A DNA stretch of 64,000 nt from JB111 sp052093225 (GCA_052093225.1 JBQDDG010000009.1:16250-80249); one strand, 5' to 3'; positions 32,315 to 40,787 are shown, numbered from the stretch's first letter. Notes: generated from the letters alone by a model not told the origin. Made by a program: numbers and translations.

Positions 32315-34809
32315 TGTCCCCACCGCCCCTCGGTCCACCGGGAGGCCGGGGTGCGGGTGAAGTGGACCGCGGTGATCTCGCCGGTCAGTTCGCGCAGCCG
32401 CCAGGCGACCGACGAGAGCGCCTGCTCGAGGTGGTCCCGCGTGCCGTCGGCGACGACCTCGTCCGCCCGCTCGGTGCGCAGCTCGTTGAGGAGCTCGGCG
32501 ACCTGGCCGAGGAGCTCGTCGCGCTGGCCGGTGGTACGGGCCAGGGCCGGCAGCCGGTCGAGGTGCTCGCGCAGCGCCGACACCTGGAAGGCGAGCGACC
32601 GGGGGTTCGAGGCGTCGAGCAGGAGCAGCTCGAGCGCGGCGCCCAGCCCGCCGGCGGGGTAGCGGCGACGGAAGGTGATGATCGACTCGTGGGTGGTGAG
32701 CACCGACTCCAGGAGGAGCTCCTCGACCCCGGGCTCCCGGCGCATGGCGAAGGGCTCGAGGGACCGGACGACGCCCTGTGCGCGCTCGAGGCGGCGGCCG
32801 ACGTCGAGCAGGCGCCAGCCGATGTCCTGGACGAGGGACTCGCCGTAGATCCCGTGCAGCGCGAGGAACGACTCGAGCAGGCGGTTGAGCGTGCTCTGCA
32901 GGCCGGTGACCTCGTCGGTGGCCCGGCGGCGGCGCTCGCGCCCGATGACCCGCTCGAGGCTCGCGATCACGGTGAAGAGATCCGCGGGCAGGATGTCGCG
33001 CGTGCCGCGGGCGTCCCGGGTCATGCGCTGGACCGACCAGGCCACCGAGCCGGCGACGGAGCGGTCGGTGACCAGGGGGCCGAACGCCGGGTCGGCCGTG
33101 TCCAGCCCGAGCGCCTCGAGCAGGACGACCAGGGCCTCCTGCCCCGGGCCCGCGGGGGCGTCGGTCCCGCCGTCGGCGTCGTCGTCGAAGGGGCCCGAAC
33201 GGAAGTCGTCCCACCGGTCCGTCGCCACGGACAGCATCCGCACGGTCGTCTCGGCGCGCTGCGTGTAGCGCCCGAGCCAGAACAGGTCCTCGGCGGCGCG
33301 GGGCGAGACGACGGTGCCCGGGAAGCTGCCGGGCAGCGTGTCGAGCCCCCCGGGTCCGGACGCGGTCACGGGCTGGGGGCGGTGCGTGATCACCCAGACG
33401 TCCTTCGCCCGGCCGCGGAGCGAGCCGCCGAGCGGGGTGGCATTGTCGTCGTCGGCGGAGAGCCCGACGCCGCCCGACATCACCTGGTAGTCGGCGCCGT
33501 CGGCCGCTGCGAAGAGCCGGAGCGACGTGGCGAGGGGCTGGAGCGTGCCGTCCGTGAGCGTCGGCGTCGTCGAGGCGTCGACGGGCTCCTCGCCGACCCA
33601 GGACGCCGGCCGCTGCGAGATTCGGGCGGCGAGGGCCGCGCGCTCGGCGATGGTCAGCTCCCACCCGCGCACGGCCCGCTCCGGTCCGGCGACGGGGCGG
33701 ACGACGAGCCGGTGGAGGTTCGCGATGACGTGGTTGCACATCGAGCGCTCGCCGCACCAGTACGTCACCGCCGAGGGCAGCGTGAGGTCGCCGAGGCCGA
33801 GGTACCGGGCGGCGCGGGGCAGGTGGGCGCGCAGGGCCGGGGACTCGAGCACGCCCGAGCCGATCGGGTTGACGACGCTCACCGAGCCCGTGCGCATGGC
33901 GTGCAGCAGGCCGGGCGTCCCGGTACCCGCCGAGGAGCGGATCTCGAGGGGGTCGATCCCGCTGGCCGGCACGTGTCGCAGGAGCACGTCGACCTGCTCC
34001 TCGGCGCCGAGCGAGCGCATGGTGAGGCGGCCGTCCTCGACCCGCAGGTCGGAGCCGTGCACGAGGCTGAGGCCGAGCATCCCCGCGAGGTAGGCCTGGT
34101 CGAAGTACGTCGGGTGGTCGGGTCCCGGGGAGAGCACCGCGATGTGCGGCTCGTCGCCCGCGCCCGCCGGCGCCGCCTCCTGCAGGGAGCGCAGGAGCGT
34201 GCGGAAGTAGGGGCCGACCCGGCGGGCGCGCGAGCGCTGGTAGACGCCGGAGAGCACCTCCGAGACGACCCGCCGGTCCGCCATCGCGTACCCGGCGCCG
34301 GCCGGCGTCCCCGTGCGGTCGCCGAGGACGGTCCACGTGCGGTCCGCGTTCCGTGCGACGTCGACGGCGAGGTGGAAGAGCCGGTGCTCGCCCGAGGCGG
34401 GGATCGTCGTCGCGTGCCGCGAGTAGCGCGGATGGGCGAGGACCACCTCCGGCGGGATCGTGCCGGAGGTGAGGAGGCGGCGCTCGCCGTAGATGTCGTC
34501 GAGCACGAGGTCGAGGAGCTGGGCCCGCTGGGCGAGGCCGGCCTCGAGGGGCTGCCAGCCGTCGTCGTCGATGAGGACCGGGACGGGGTCGAGCGACCAG
34601 TGGTCGGTGCTGTCGGGCTCGCCGTACGTCACCGACTGGTCGGCGAGCAGCTCGTCGACCTCCTCCGCGGCGGCGTCGAGCGCCCGCGCGTCACCGCCGA
34701 ACGGTCGGCTGAGGACCCGCTGCCACGCCCGACGGTGGTCGGGATGGGCGCCGAGCATCTCGTCGTGCACGGTGGCCCGGGAGCGGTAGTCGTCGAGGAG
34801 GTGGCTCAC
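32311..34809 (-). CDS. Circularly permuted ATP-grasp protein fused to Alpha-E domain
   Basis: An 832-aa protein. Residues ~1-480 are the CP_ATPgrasp family (LLDLVLDDIYGERRLL, VLGDRTGTPAGAGYAMADRR, ILSPGP-type HIAVLSPGPDHPTYFDQAYL, and a VSVVNPIGSGVLESPAL strand). Residues ~515-832 are the Alpha-E helical domain (AEDLFWLGRYTQRAETTVRM, RRRYPAGGLGAALELLLLD). In many bacteria these are two genes; here they are one. The ATP-grasp half should form an amide or peptide bond using ATP. With the adjacent transglutaminase it is predicted to be a peptide-modifying system. Substrates are unknown. A circularly permuted ATP-grasp was assigned from the family pattern, not from visible nucleotide ligands. Confidence 0.9.
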   Translation of the reverse strand: MSHLLDDYRSRATVHDEMLGAHPDHRRAWQRVLSRPFGGDARALDAAAEEVDELLADQSVTYGEPDSTDHWSLDPVPVLIDDDGWQPLEAGLAQRAQLLDLVLDDIYGERRLLTSGTIPPEVVLAHPRYSRHATTIPASGEHRLFHLAVDVARNADRTWTVLGDRTGTPAGAGYAMADRRVVSEVLSGVYQRSRARRVGPYFRTLLRSLQEAAPAGAGDEPHIAVLSPGPDHPTYFDQAYLAGMLGLSLVHGSDLRVEDGRLTMRSLGAEEQVDVLLRHVPASGIDPLEIRSSAGTGTPGLLHAMRTGSVSVVNPIGSGVLESPALRAHLPRAARYLGLGDLTLPSAVTYWCGERSMCNHVIANLHRLVVRPVAGPERAVRGWELTIAERAALAARISQRPASWVGEEPVDASTTPTLTDGTLQPLATSLRLFAAADGADYQVMSGGVGLSADDDNATPLGGSLRGRAKDVWVITHRPQPVTASGPGGLDTLPGSFPGTVVSPRAAEDLFWLGRYTQRAETTVRMLSVATDRWDDFRSGPFDDDADGGTDAPAGPGQEALVVLLEALGLDTADPAFGPLVTDRSVAGSVAWSVQRMTRDARGTRDILPADLFTVIASLERVIGRERRRRATDEVTGLQSTLNRLLESFLALHGIYGESLVQDIGWRLLDVGRRLERAQGVVRSLEPFAMRREPGVEELLLESVLTTHESIITFRRRYPAGGLGAALELLLLDASNPRSLAFQVSALREHLDRLPALARTTGQRDELLGQVAELLNELRTERADEVVADGTRDHLEQALSSVAWRLRELTGEITAVHFTRTPASRWTEGRWGQ

Positions 34810-34921
34810 GGCCCTCCCGTCGGTCGTCCTGTGCCGTCGTCCCAGGCTACCCGCCGTCCGGTGTGGCGGAGGCGCCGCTCACAGTGTGCCGCCCCGTCTC
34901 GGCCAGGGGGCTCCCGGCGGG

Positions 34922-34927
34922 TATAGT
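34922..34927 (+). promoter_or_regulatory. Probable -10 element of the tRNA-Gly gene
   Basis: TATAGT lies 22 bp before the mature tRNA 5' end, in an otherwise GC-rich region, at a suitable distance for a transcript with a short leader. A clear -35 TTGACA is not seen. Confidence 0.45.
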
Positions 34928-34948
34928 GGTCGGGCGCTCTTGCGCAAT

Positions 34949-35019
34949 GCGGGTGTAGTTCAATGGTAGAACTTCAGCTTCCCAAGCTGACAGCGCGGGT
35001 TCGATTCCCGTCACCCGCT
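34949..35019 (+). tRNA. tRNA-Gly (anticodon CCC)
   Basis: The 71-nt sequence folds into a cloverleaf. Acceptor GCGGGTG pairs with CACCCGC, with T as discriminator. The D arm is GTTC/GAAC, the anticodon stem TCAGC/GCTGA holds loop TTCCCAA (anticodon CCC), and the T arm has TTCGATT. The 3' CCA is not encoded. It decodes GGG codons. Two hairpins follow immediately downstream. Confidence 0.96.
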
Positions 35020-35023
35020 CGGT

Positions 35024-35043
35024 GAGACGTCGCAAGACGTCTC
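35024..35043 (+). terminator. Hairpin directly after tRNA-Gly
   Basis: GAGACGTC-gcaa-GACGTCTC is a perfect 8-bp stem with a GCAA tetraloop, 5 bp past the tRNA end. There is no T-tract, so it could be a 3' processing element or a weak terminator. Confidence 0.6.
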
Positions 35044-35045
35044 CG

Positions 35046-35079
35046 ACGGCCGACCATCCGGGCACCGGGGGTCGGCCGT
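35046..35079 (+). terminator. Second GC-rich hairpin after tRNA-Gly
   Basis: ACGGCCGACC (35046-35055) pairs perfectly with GGTCGGCCGT (35070-35079), leaving a 14-nt loop. It is probably the main terminator of the tRNA transcript, isolating it from the oxidoreductase gene 137 bp further on. A short TT follows, not a long T-run, as is common in high-GC actinobacteria. Confidence 0.65.
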
Positions 35080-35215
35080 TCGCCGTTGTGGTCGGATCGA
35101 CCGATGCCGACCTCCGCCGTGCCACGGACACGAGCGCCGGGTCATGCCGCCCCGGCGGACGTCGCGTCGTACCCTGGTCCCGGCCACCTCAGCACCGGGG
35201 AACAGGAGCCCACAC

Positions 35216-36082
35216 GTGCGACGCATCGGCTTCATCGGCACGGAGAACTCCCACACGGATCACTTCATCCGCCACCTCAATTCCGAGGGGCGTCACCCGG
35301 GGTTCCAGGCCGCGGCCCTCGTCGGCGGTCGTACCGAGCGCAACGAGCAGCTGGCTGTTGCAGGCGGCATCGGCGTCGTGGTCGACGCACCCGAGGATCT
35401 GCTCGGCCGGGTCGACGCGGCGATCATCTCGAGCCGCGACGGCGCCTCGCACCGTGCCCAGTCCGCCCCGCTCCTGGCCGCCGGGATGCCCGTCATGGTG
35501 GACAAGCCGTTGGCGACCACGGTCGCGGACGCCGACGAGATCATCGCCGCGGCCCGAACGGGTGGCGCTGTGCTCACCTCCGGGTCGGCTCTGCGCCTCG
35601 TGCCGGAGATGACCGAGCTGACGGCACGGGACGACGACCGTGGCGAGCTTCGCCACGTGCATGTGGTGGGGCCGGCCGACCCGGCGAGCCCGTACTCCGG
35701 ACTCTCCTTCTACGGCATCCACCATGTCGAGGCCGCCCTCGAGATCCTCGGGAACCCCGTCGTCACACCAGACCTCGAGGTCTCGGTGAGGCGGATGCAC
35801 GACACGGTGGTCGCCGCGGCTCGGATCGCCGGGGTGGAGGTCACGCTGACCTTCGTCGCGCCTCGCGACGGGCACAAGGTGCCCTTCCATGCCGTGGCGG
35901 TGTACACGAATGCCGTGGTGGCGCGGGACCTCACGCTCGGTGACGACTACCTCGCCCCTGTGCTCGCCAGGTTCATCGGTGCCGTCGAGGCGGGCCGCGC
36001 ACCGGCAGGCGCCGAACAGCTTCGGTCGCCCGTGGTGGTCCTCGAGGCAGTCACCACGATGCTCGAGGAGTCGCGCGCGTGA
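35216..36082 (+). CDS. Gfo/Idh/MocA family oxidoreductase
   Basis: From GTG 35216 (AGGAG 8 bp upstream) the product is 288 aa, short for the family (usually 330-390). The N-terminal Rossmann fold starts RRIGFIGTENSHTDHF, an unusual variant of GxGxxG (GTENSH). It has MVDKPLATT (the EKP-type catalytic Lys motif) and FYGIHHVEAALEILG as the substrate-side HH motif. These enzymes use NAD(P) to oxidise or reduce sugars, inositols or related polyols. It faces the DHDPS-family gene (15-bp gap) and probably belongs to the same catabolic pathway as the operon at 36098-39395. Confidence 0.88.
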   Translation: MRRIGFIGTENSHTDHFIRHLNSEGRHPGFQAAALVGGRTERNEQLAVAGGIGVVVDAPEDLLGRVDAAIISSRDGASHRAQSAPLLAAGMPVMVDKPLATTVADADEIIAAARTGGAVLTSGSALRLVPEMTELTARDDDRGELRHVHVVGPADPASPYSGLSFYGIHHVEAALEILGNPVVTPDLEVSVRRMHDTVVAAARIAGVEVTLTFVAPRDGHKVPFHAVAVYTNAVVARDLTLGDDYLAPVLARFIGAVEAGRAPAGAEQLRSPVVVLEAVTTMLEESRA

Positions 36083-36097
36083 GCTGCGTCGTTGCGC

Positions 36098-37129
36098 CTA
36101 CGACAGCCACTCGTCGCGATGGATCGCCACGAACTCCTCGTCGAGAAGATCCGGGTATCGGTCGCGTACCGCGGTGATCTGCTCCGCCTGCCCGGGTGAG
36201 AGCACGTCCGGGCCCAGGCAACGTGCGGTGGGCACGAGGCGCTGCTGCCGCAGGACCTCGTTGACCCCGGGCACGCACCCCGCGAAGTCGTTGTCGACGT
36301 CGAAGACCGCGGCGTTGACGTCCACCAGCGCCGACGCCTCTGCGAGGAGGTCGATCGGGACGGACCCCTCCGACGCTGCCGCGCGGACCTTGCCGACGAG
36401 CTGGGAGGCGGCCCGGGTGCCGACCGCCCACTGCCCCAGCAGTCCTCCCGACGCCCGGACCTCACGCTCCATCCCTCCGACCTCACGACGGTAGGGGGTG
36501 ATGAGGTCGTGCACGATGGCGTCGTCGTTGCCGGTCAGGAGGACGATCTCTTCCCAGCGGTCGTGCCCGAGCAGTGTCTGGGCGACATCGTTCGTGCGGT
36601 ACCGGTCGAACGGTGCCGTCTTGACGGCGACCACGGACTCGATGTCGAAGAGCTGGTGCCAGAAGTCTCGGCCGAGCCGGCGCCCACCCACGCTGTCCTG
36701 GAGGTAGAACCCGATCGTGGGCAGCACCTCGCCCACGGCGCGGGCGCGCTCGAGAAGCGCCTGCTCGGTGACCTCGGCCATGCCCCACCCGCACAGCAGC
36801 GCGGCGTCGTACCCGTTCGCGGCGGCCAGCTCGGCCTCGTCGACGGCGTCGGCGGAGTCACCGGTGATGCCGGCGATCAGCAGTGTGTCGGTGTCTTCGA
36901 CCTCGGTCGCCGCGAGGCGCCACACCTCGTCGAGCAGACCGCGGTCGTGGTGGAGCTCGAACTGGCTGGTGTGGACGCCGACGGCGAGGCCGCCCGACCC
37001 GGCCGCGGCGTAGTAGCGGGTCAGGGCGCGCTGGGCCACGAGGTCCACCGCGCCGTCGTTGCCCAGGGCGAGCGGATGGGCCGGGATGACGACACCGGAG
37101 CGCAGCCGCGCGGTCAGCTCATCAGTCAT
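36098..37129 (-). CDS. Dihydrodipicolinate synthase (DHDPS/NAL) family lyase
   Basis: A 343-aa (beta/alpha)8 protein with the Schiff-base Lys170 in VVAVKTAPF and the catalytic Tyr142 in TIGFYLQ. The N-terminus (GVVIPAHPLALGNDGAVDL) and the GSGGLAVGVHTSQF loop (in place of GTTGE) show it is not DapA. It belongs among the catabolic 2-keto-acid aldolases/dehydratases of the family. The C-terminal extension (about 280-343) is longer than in DapA. The ATG overlaps the SDR stop by one base (TGATG). It likely cleaves or dehydrates a keto-sugar-acid made by the neighbouring dehydrogenases. Confidence 0.85.
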   Translation of the reverse strand: MTDELTARLRSGVVIPAHPLALGNDGAVDLVAQRALTRYYAAAGSGGLAVGVHTSQFELHHDRGLLDEVWRLAATEVEDTDTLLIAGITGDSADAVDEAELAAANGYDAALLCGWGMAEVTEQALLERARAVGEVLPTIGFYLQDSVGGRRLGRDFWHQLFDIESVVAVKTAPFDRYRTNDVAQTLLGHDRWEEIVLLTGNDDAIVHDLITPYRREVGGMEREVRASGGLLGQWAVGTRAASQLVGKVRAAASEGSVPIDLLAEASALVDVNAAVFDVDNDFAGCVPGVNEVLRQQRLVPTARCLGPDVLSPGQAEQITAVRDRYPDLLDEEFVAIHRDEWLS

Positions 37130-38184
37130 CAGTACGTTCCGTCGCGCTGCTGGAACTTCGTCGCCTTGCCGAGCTGACGGCCGTCGCCGCCGACCCAGTC
37201 TGCGACCCAGGAGACGAGCCGTCGCAGCGGCACGCTCGGGTAGCCGTAGCGCTCGTGGCACTCGCCGGCGTCGTTGAGCAGCGCGTCGTCGGACTCGGTG
37301 CCGGTGAAGGTCACCTCGGCACCCATCCGGTCGGCGAGCAGGGTCGCCAGGCGACGGACCGGCACGGTCTCCGGACCGGTTGCGTTGAGCACGTGCGGTG
37401 GGACGGCAGCCAGCTCGAGGCTGCGCAGTGCCCACGCGTTGACGTCGCCCTGCCAGGCGACGTTGACGGCGGGCATCGTGACGTCGACGGGCTGGCCCTC
37501 GGCGATCTTCACCGCGATGTCGGCGATGACGCCGTAGCGCAGCTCGCAGGCGTAGTTCAGCCGGAAGATCGTCGTCGGGGTCCCCCACGTGTCGGCGGCG
37601 TTGGTGAAGATCCGTTCGCGGGCGAGGCAGGACTGTGCATATTCCCCCTTCGGCGCAACGGGGTCGCCCTCGACCGAGCCGCCGTGCGAGAGAGGCGTGA
37701 GGGGGTAGACGTTCCCGGTCGAGTACACGACCGCGGGAACGCCGCGGTACCGGTCGGCCACGAGGGTCGGCATCGCAGCGTTGGACCACCAGGTGCGGTG
37801 CTCCTGCCCGGTGGTGCCGAACTTCATGGCGGCGAGGTAGAACATCGCTGCCGCGTCGGGCAGGTCCCGGTAGGCCGCAGGATCGGCCAGGTCCGCGGAC
37901 TGCACCTCGATCCCGTGCTCGCGGAGCTCGTCGCGCACGGTGGCGTCGGAGAATCGTGAGACGGCGATGACTCGGGCGGTGGAGCCGACGTCGTCCAGCG
38001 CCCGGCGGGCCATGCGCGCCATGGACGGACCGATCTTGCCGCCGGCACCGAGAAGCACGACATCACCCCCCGCGGCATCGAGCACCTCACCCACGCCGGG
38101 TGTCGGCCGGGAGAGGAGCTCGTCCAGCGTCTCCTCGTCGGTCGGAGCGTGCGTGGGCGGGGCGGAGGTCGCGGTGCCGGTCAC
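37129..38184 (-). CDS. NAD(P)-dependent epimerase/dehydratase (extended SDR), catalytic Lys replaced
   Basis: A 351-aa extended SDR. After a 38-residue leader the nucleotide-binding motif is VVLLGAGGKIGPSMARMAR. VVYSTGNVYPL contains the active-site Ser/Thr, and the catalytic motif region reads GEYAQSCLARERIF. The Tyr182 is in place but the Lys expected four residues later is Cys186. The YxxxK pair is otherwise nearly invariant, so chemistry may differ or the protein may be regulatory. The C-terminal half (NAWALRSLELAAVPPHVLNATGPE, read in two parts) is normal. The GTG start overlaps the transporter stop by 4 bp. Confidence 0.82.
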   Translation of the reverse strand: MTGTATSAPPTHAPTDEETLDELLSRPTPGVGEVLDAAGGDVVLLGAGGKIGPSMARMARRALDDVGSTARVIAVSRFSDATVRDELREHGIEVQSADLADPAAYRDLPDAAAMFYLAAMKFGTTGQEHRTWWSNAAMPTLVADRYRGVPAVVYSTGNVYPLTPLSHGGSVEGDPVAPKGEYAQSCLARERIFTNAADTWGTPTTIFRLNYACELRYGVIADIAVKIAEGQPVDVTMPAVNVAWQGDVNAWALRSLELAAVPPHVLNATGPETVPVRRLATLLADRMGAEVTFTGTESDDALLNDAGECHERYGYPSVPLRRLVSWVADWVGGDGRQLGKATKFQQRDGTY

Positions 38185-39395
38185 AGAAGGTTCCTCACGT
38201 AGTTGGCGGCGAGCACGATCAGGAAGAGCACGCCGACCGCAGCCAGGACGAGCTGTGGGACGCCGATGGCGAGGCGGCCTCGGTCGCGGTGCCGTGCGAG
38301 GGCGACCAGGACGATGCCGATGAGCGGGACCACGAAGATCGTCACCGCCTGGGCAGTGATGATGAGCTGGACGGGAATGCCGCCGAAGATGACCGCGACC
38401 ACACCGCCGAGCACGAGGACGAAGGTGATGCAGAGCTTGACCGCCCGGGAGCTCAGGCCGCCGTGCTCGATGCCCAGCGCTCCGGCGAGCATGCTTCCAC
38501 CGATGGTGCTGTTGCCGATGAGCGAGGAGAACGCCGCCGCCCACAGGCCGAGGGCGAAGAGGATCGACGCCCATCGGCCGACGGACGGCTCGAGGATGGT
38601 CGCCATGTCCGCCGGTGACGAGACGGTGACACCGTCCGGATTGAGCACGGCCGCGGCGGAGATCATGATGATGACGGACAGGGTCCCGAGGATGAGGGTG
38701 CCGACGACGGCGTCGCGCCGGGCCACCTTGTAGTCGGCCGTCCCCCACCCCTTCTCGCGGACGAGCTGGATCTGGAAGAAGGCGCCGACCACCGAGAAGG
38801 TCGTGGCCACGGCCCCGACCACCAGTGCCGCGGAACCGTCGGGGAACGAGGGCACCAGGCCGGCGAGCACCTGCCCCAGGTCTGGCCGCGCGACGAATGC
38901 GGTGATGACGAAGAGCGCCAGCATGACGAGGATGATGACGGTCATCGTGCGCTCGAGGTGCTTGTAGAACGAGGGCAGCCAGAGGAAGCCGACGGCGATG
39001 GCGGTGAAGAGCGCTGCGAACAGGGCGGTGTCACCACCGAAGAGGACGTTGCTCGCGGCCCCCGTCCCGACGGAGTTGCCGGCCTGGAAGGACGTGGTGA
39101 CAAGGAAGGCGCCGATCCCGACCAGCAGCCCGACCGCGCGGCCCATCCGCCTGGAGACGGTCTGGATCGGCCCGACGTCGGTGGACAGCCCGATCCGCAC
39201 GGACAGGTCCACGAAGCACAGCATGAGAATCGTGGCGATCACCGGCGCCCAGACGAGGTCGTAGGCGAACTGGGCCCCCATCGAGCTGGCCGTGGTGATG
39301 CTGCCGGGTCCGAAGACCAGTGCGGCGGTGACGAATGCGGGTCCGAGGCGTCCGGGCGCACGGGCGCGCGACTCGGCTGGGAGTGCAGGAGCCAT
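38181..39395 (-). CDS. Nramp-superfamily transporter lacking canonical metal-binding motifs
   Basis: A 404-aa protein with about 11 membrane helices and clear Nramp spacing. The TM1 motif that is DPGN in metal transporters reads GPGS (29-32). The TM6 MPH region reads VGAFFQIQ (203-210), so the Asp, Asn and Met ligands for Mn2+/Fe2+ are all gone. It is the first gene of an operon with an SDR and a DHDPS-family lyase, divergent from a LacI regulator. This setting is typical of carbon-source uptake. I infer an organic or otherwise non-transition-metal substrate. The start ATG 39395 has an AAAGGG site. Confidence 0.85.
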   Translation of the reverse strand: MAPALPAESRARAPGRLGPAFVTAALVFGPGSITTASSMGAQFAYDLVWAPVIATILMLCFVDLSVRIGLSTDVGPIQTVSRRMGRAVGLLVGIGAFLVTTSFQAGNSVGTGAASNVLFGGDTALFAALFTAIAVGFLWLPSFYKHLERTMTVIILVMLALFVITAFVARPDLGQVLAGLVPSFPDGSAALVVGAVATTFSVVGAFFQIQLVREKGWGTADYKVARRDAVVGTLILGTLSVIIMISAAAVLNPDGVTVSSPADMATILEPSVGRWASILFALGLWAAAFSSLIGNSTIGGSMLAGALGIEHGGLSSRAVKLCITFVLVLGGVVAVIFGGIPVQLIITAQAVTIFVVPLIGIVLVALARHRDRGRLAIGVPQLVLAAVGVLFLIVLAANYVRNLL

Positions 39396-39525
39396 GTCAG
39401 AAACCCTTTTCTCTCGCTGGTGGAGACGAAACTAGGGCACGGGTCACACCGCGTCAAGGAGGGGGCGTCGATGGTCGACGTGGCGACGGCGGGCGCTGCC
39501 GGACCGATCCGCGCGGGCGTTGGAA

Positions 39526-39539
39526 ACCGCCTCGGCGGT
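39526..39539. promoter_or_regulatory. Candidate LacI-type operator
   Basis: ACCGCC-tc-GGCGGT is a perfect 14-bp palindrome, preceded by TTGGAA, 27 bp upstream of the lacI-family start codon and between it and the divergent transporter operon. The site position fits autorepression plus control of the operon. A second weak palindrome, AGAAA-ccct-TTTCT (39399-39412), overlaps the leader of the transporter gene. Confidence 0.5.
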
Positions 39540-39566
39540 CCGCGACTGCCTCGCTAAAGTTCGGGC

Positions 39567-40610
39567 ATGGCCGTCAATCTGCGCGATGTCGCACGGCGCG
39601 CGAGAGTCTCGTCATCCACCGCCTCCCGGGTGCTCTCCGGGAGCGAGTACCCGGTGGCGATCGAGCTACGTGCACGCGTCGAGCAGGCCGCGCGTGAGCT
39701 GGACTACGTGCCCAACGCGCAGGCCCAGGCTCTCCTCCGTGGCAATCCGGGCACGGTGGGGGTGCTTGTGGGAGAGGTTGACGACCCTTACTTCGCAGAG
39801 ATCGTCAACGGCATCCAGTCGGTGGCCACCGCCTTGCACCTTCTCGTCACGATCTGTCACACGCAGCGTGACATCGACCGCGAGCTCGAGTACTTCCGGC
39901 TGCTGCAGGCCCATCGGACCGGGGTGGTGATCATCGCCGGCTCCGGACTGGTCGAGGAGCGGTACAGGTCCGCCATGGCGGACCGCGTCCGCTCGTTCCA
40001 GGAGAGCGGCGGCCGCGTCGTCGCCATCGGTCACTCGCAGCTCGACGTCGACAGCGTCGTGGTGGACAACGACGCAGGCGCGCGCGAGCTCGGTGAGCAC
40101 CTGGTCGGGCTGGGCCACCGGCACGTCGCGATCCTGGCGGGCGCCGCGAACGTGGCCTCCACGATCGAGCGTGTCGCCGGCCTCCGGGAGGCCGTCGAGG
40201 GGGCGGGCGGGACACTCCGGGTTCGCCACGGTGCTCCCACACGCGACGGCGGCTGGGCGGGCACCGAGGCGGTGCTCCGCGCGCATCCCGAGGTCACCGC
40301 CCTCGTCGGCTCGGCGGACCAGATGGCCATCGGTGCGCTGGCCTACCTGCGCGAGCACGGTCGCACCGTGCCCGGCCGGATGTCGGTCGCCGGTTTCAAC
40401 GACATCGCCGTCGCCAGGGACCTCGAGCCGTCGCTCACCACGGTCCGGCTGCCGCTGCGCAAGATGGGGCGGGCCGCGCTGGATGTCGCGACCACGACCG
40501 CACCCGACGGCGAGCTCCTCGTGCGCACGCTCCGGACGGAGCTTGTGGTGCGCAGGTCGACGGGGCCCGCACGGGGGAGTGCGGGCACGGAGGCGGACGA
40601 CCGCACCTGA
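39567..40610 (+). CDS. LacI family transcriptional regulator
   Basis: A 347-aa regulator. The HTH and hinge read VNLRDVARRARVSSSTASRV and YVPNAQAQALLRG, followed by a periplasmic-binding-protein-like effector domain (VGVLVGEVDDPYFAEIVNG, RHVAILAGAA, MSVAGFNDI). It is divergent from the Nramp-like/SDR/DHDPS operon and so very probably controls it, with a sugar or sugar acid as inducer. The palindrome at 39526 is a candidate operator. The C-terminal 20 residues are low-complexity. Confidence 0.93.
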   Translation: MAVNLRDVARRARVSSSTASRVLSGSEYPVAIELRARVEQAARELDYVPNAQAQALLRGNPGTVGVLVGEVDDPYFAEIVNGIQSVATALHLLVTICHTQRDIDRELEYFRLLQAHRTGVVIIAGSGLVEERYRSAMADRVRSFQESGGRVVAIGHSQLDVDSVVVDNDAGARELGEHLVGLGHRHVAILAGAANVASTIERVAGLREAVEGAGGTLRVRHGAPTRDGGWAGTEAVLRAHPEVTALVGSADQMAIGALAYLREHGRTVPGRMSVAGFNDIAVARDLEPSLTTVRLPLRKMGRAALDVATTTAPDGELLVRTLRTELVVRRSTGPARGSAGTEADDRT

Positions 40611-40787
40611 CTGCCTGGTGAGCGGGCCGGCTCCTTCAGGGCCCGGCCGAGCAGAGGGACGACCACGGGGCCCGTGTCGCCTGCGCCCTCCGGCGGACGG
40701 CCGTCATCCCTCGGTCGTACCAGCGGCGGGCACAACTACCCGAACGGCCGATGACGACGCCGGTCCCGGCCCGCCATGCTTCTCGGT

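Noticed and set aside
34847..35131. 94-codon minus-strand ORF across the tRNA-Gly gene
   Set aside because: It is the well-known false antisense ORF over tRNA-Gly (segment VTGIEPALSAWEAEVLPLNY); the tRNA cloverleaf on the plus strand explains the sequence.
34949..40610. Defined genomic island with att sites at tRNA-Gly
   Set aside because: No integrase or recombinase gene and no second copy of the tRNA 3' end were found near 40.6 kb; kept only as a compositional suspicion.
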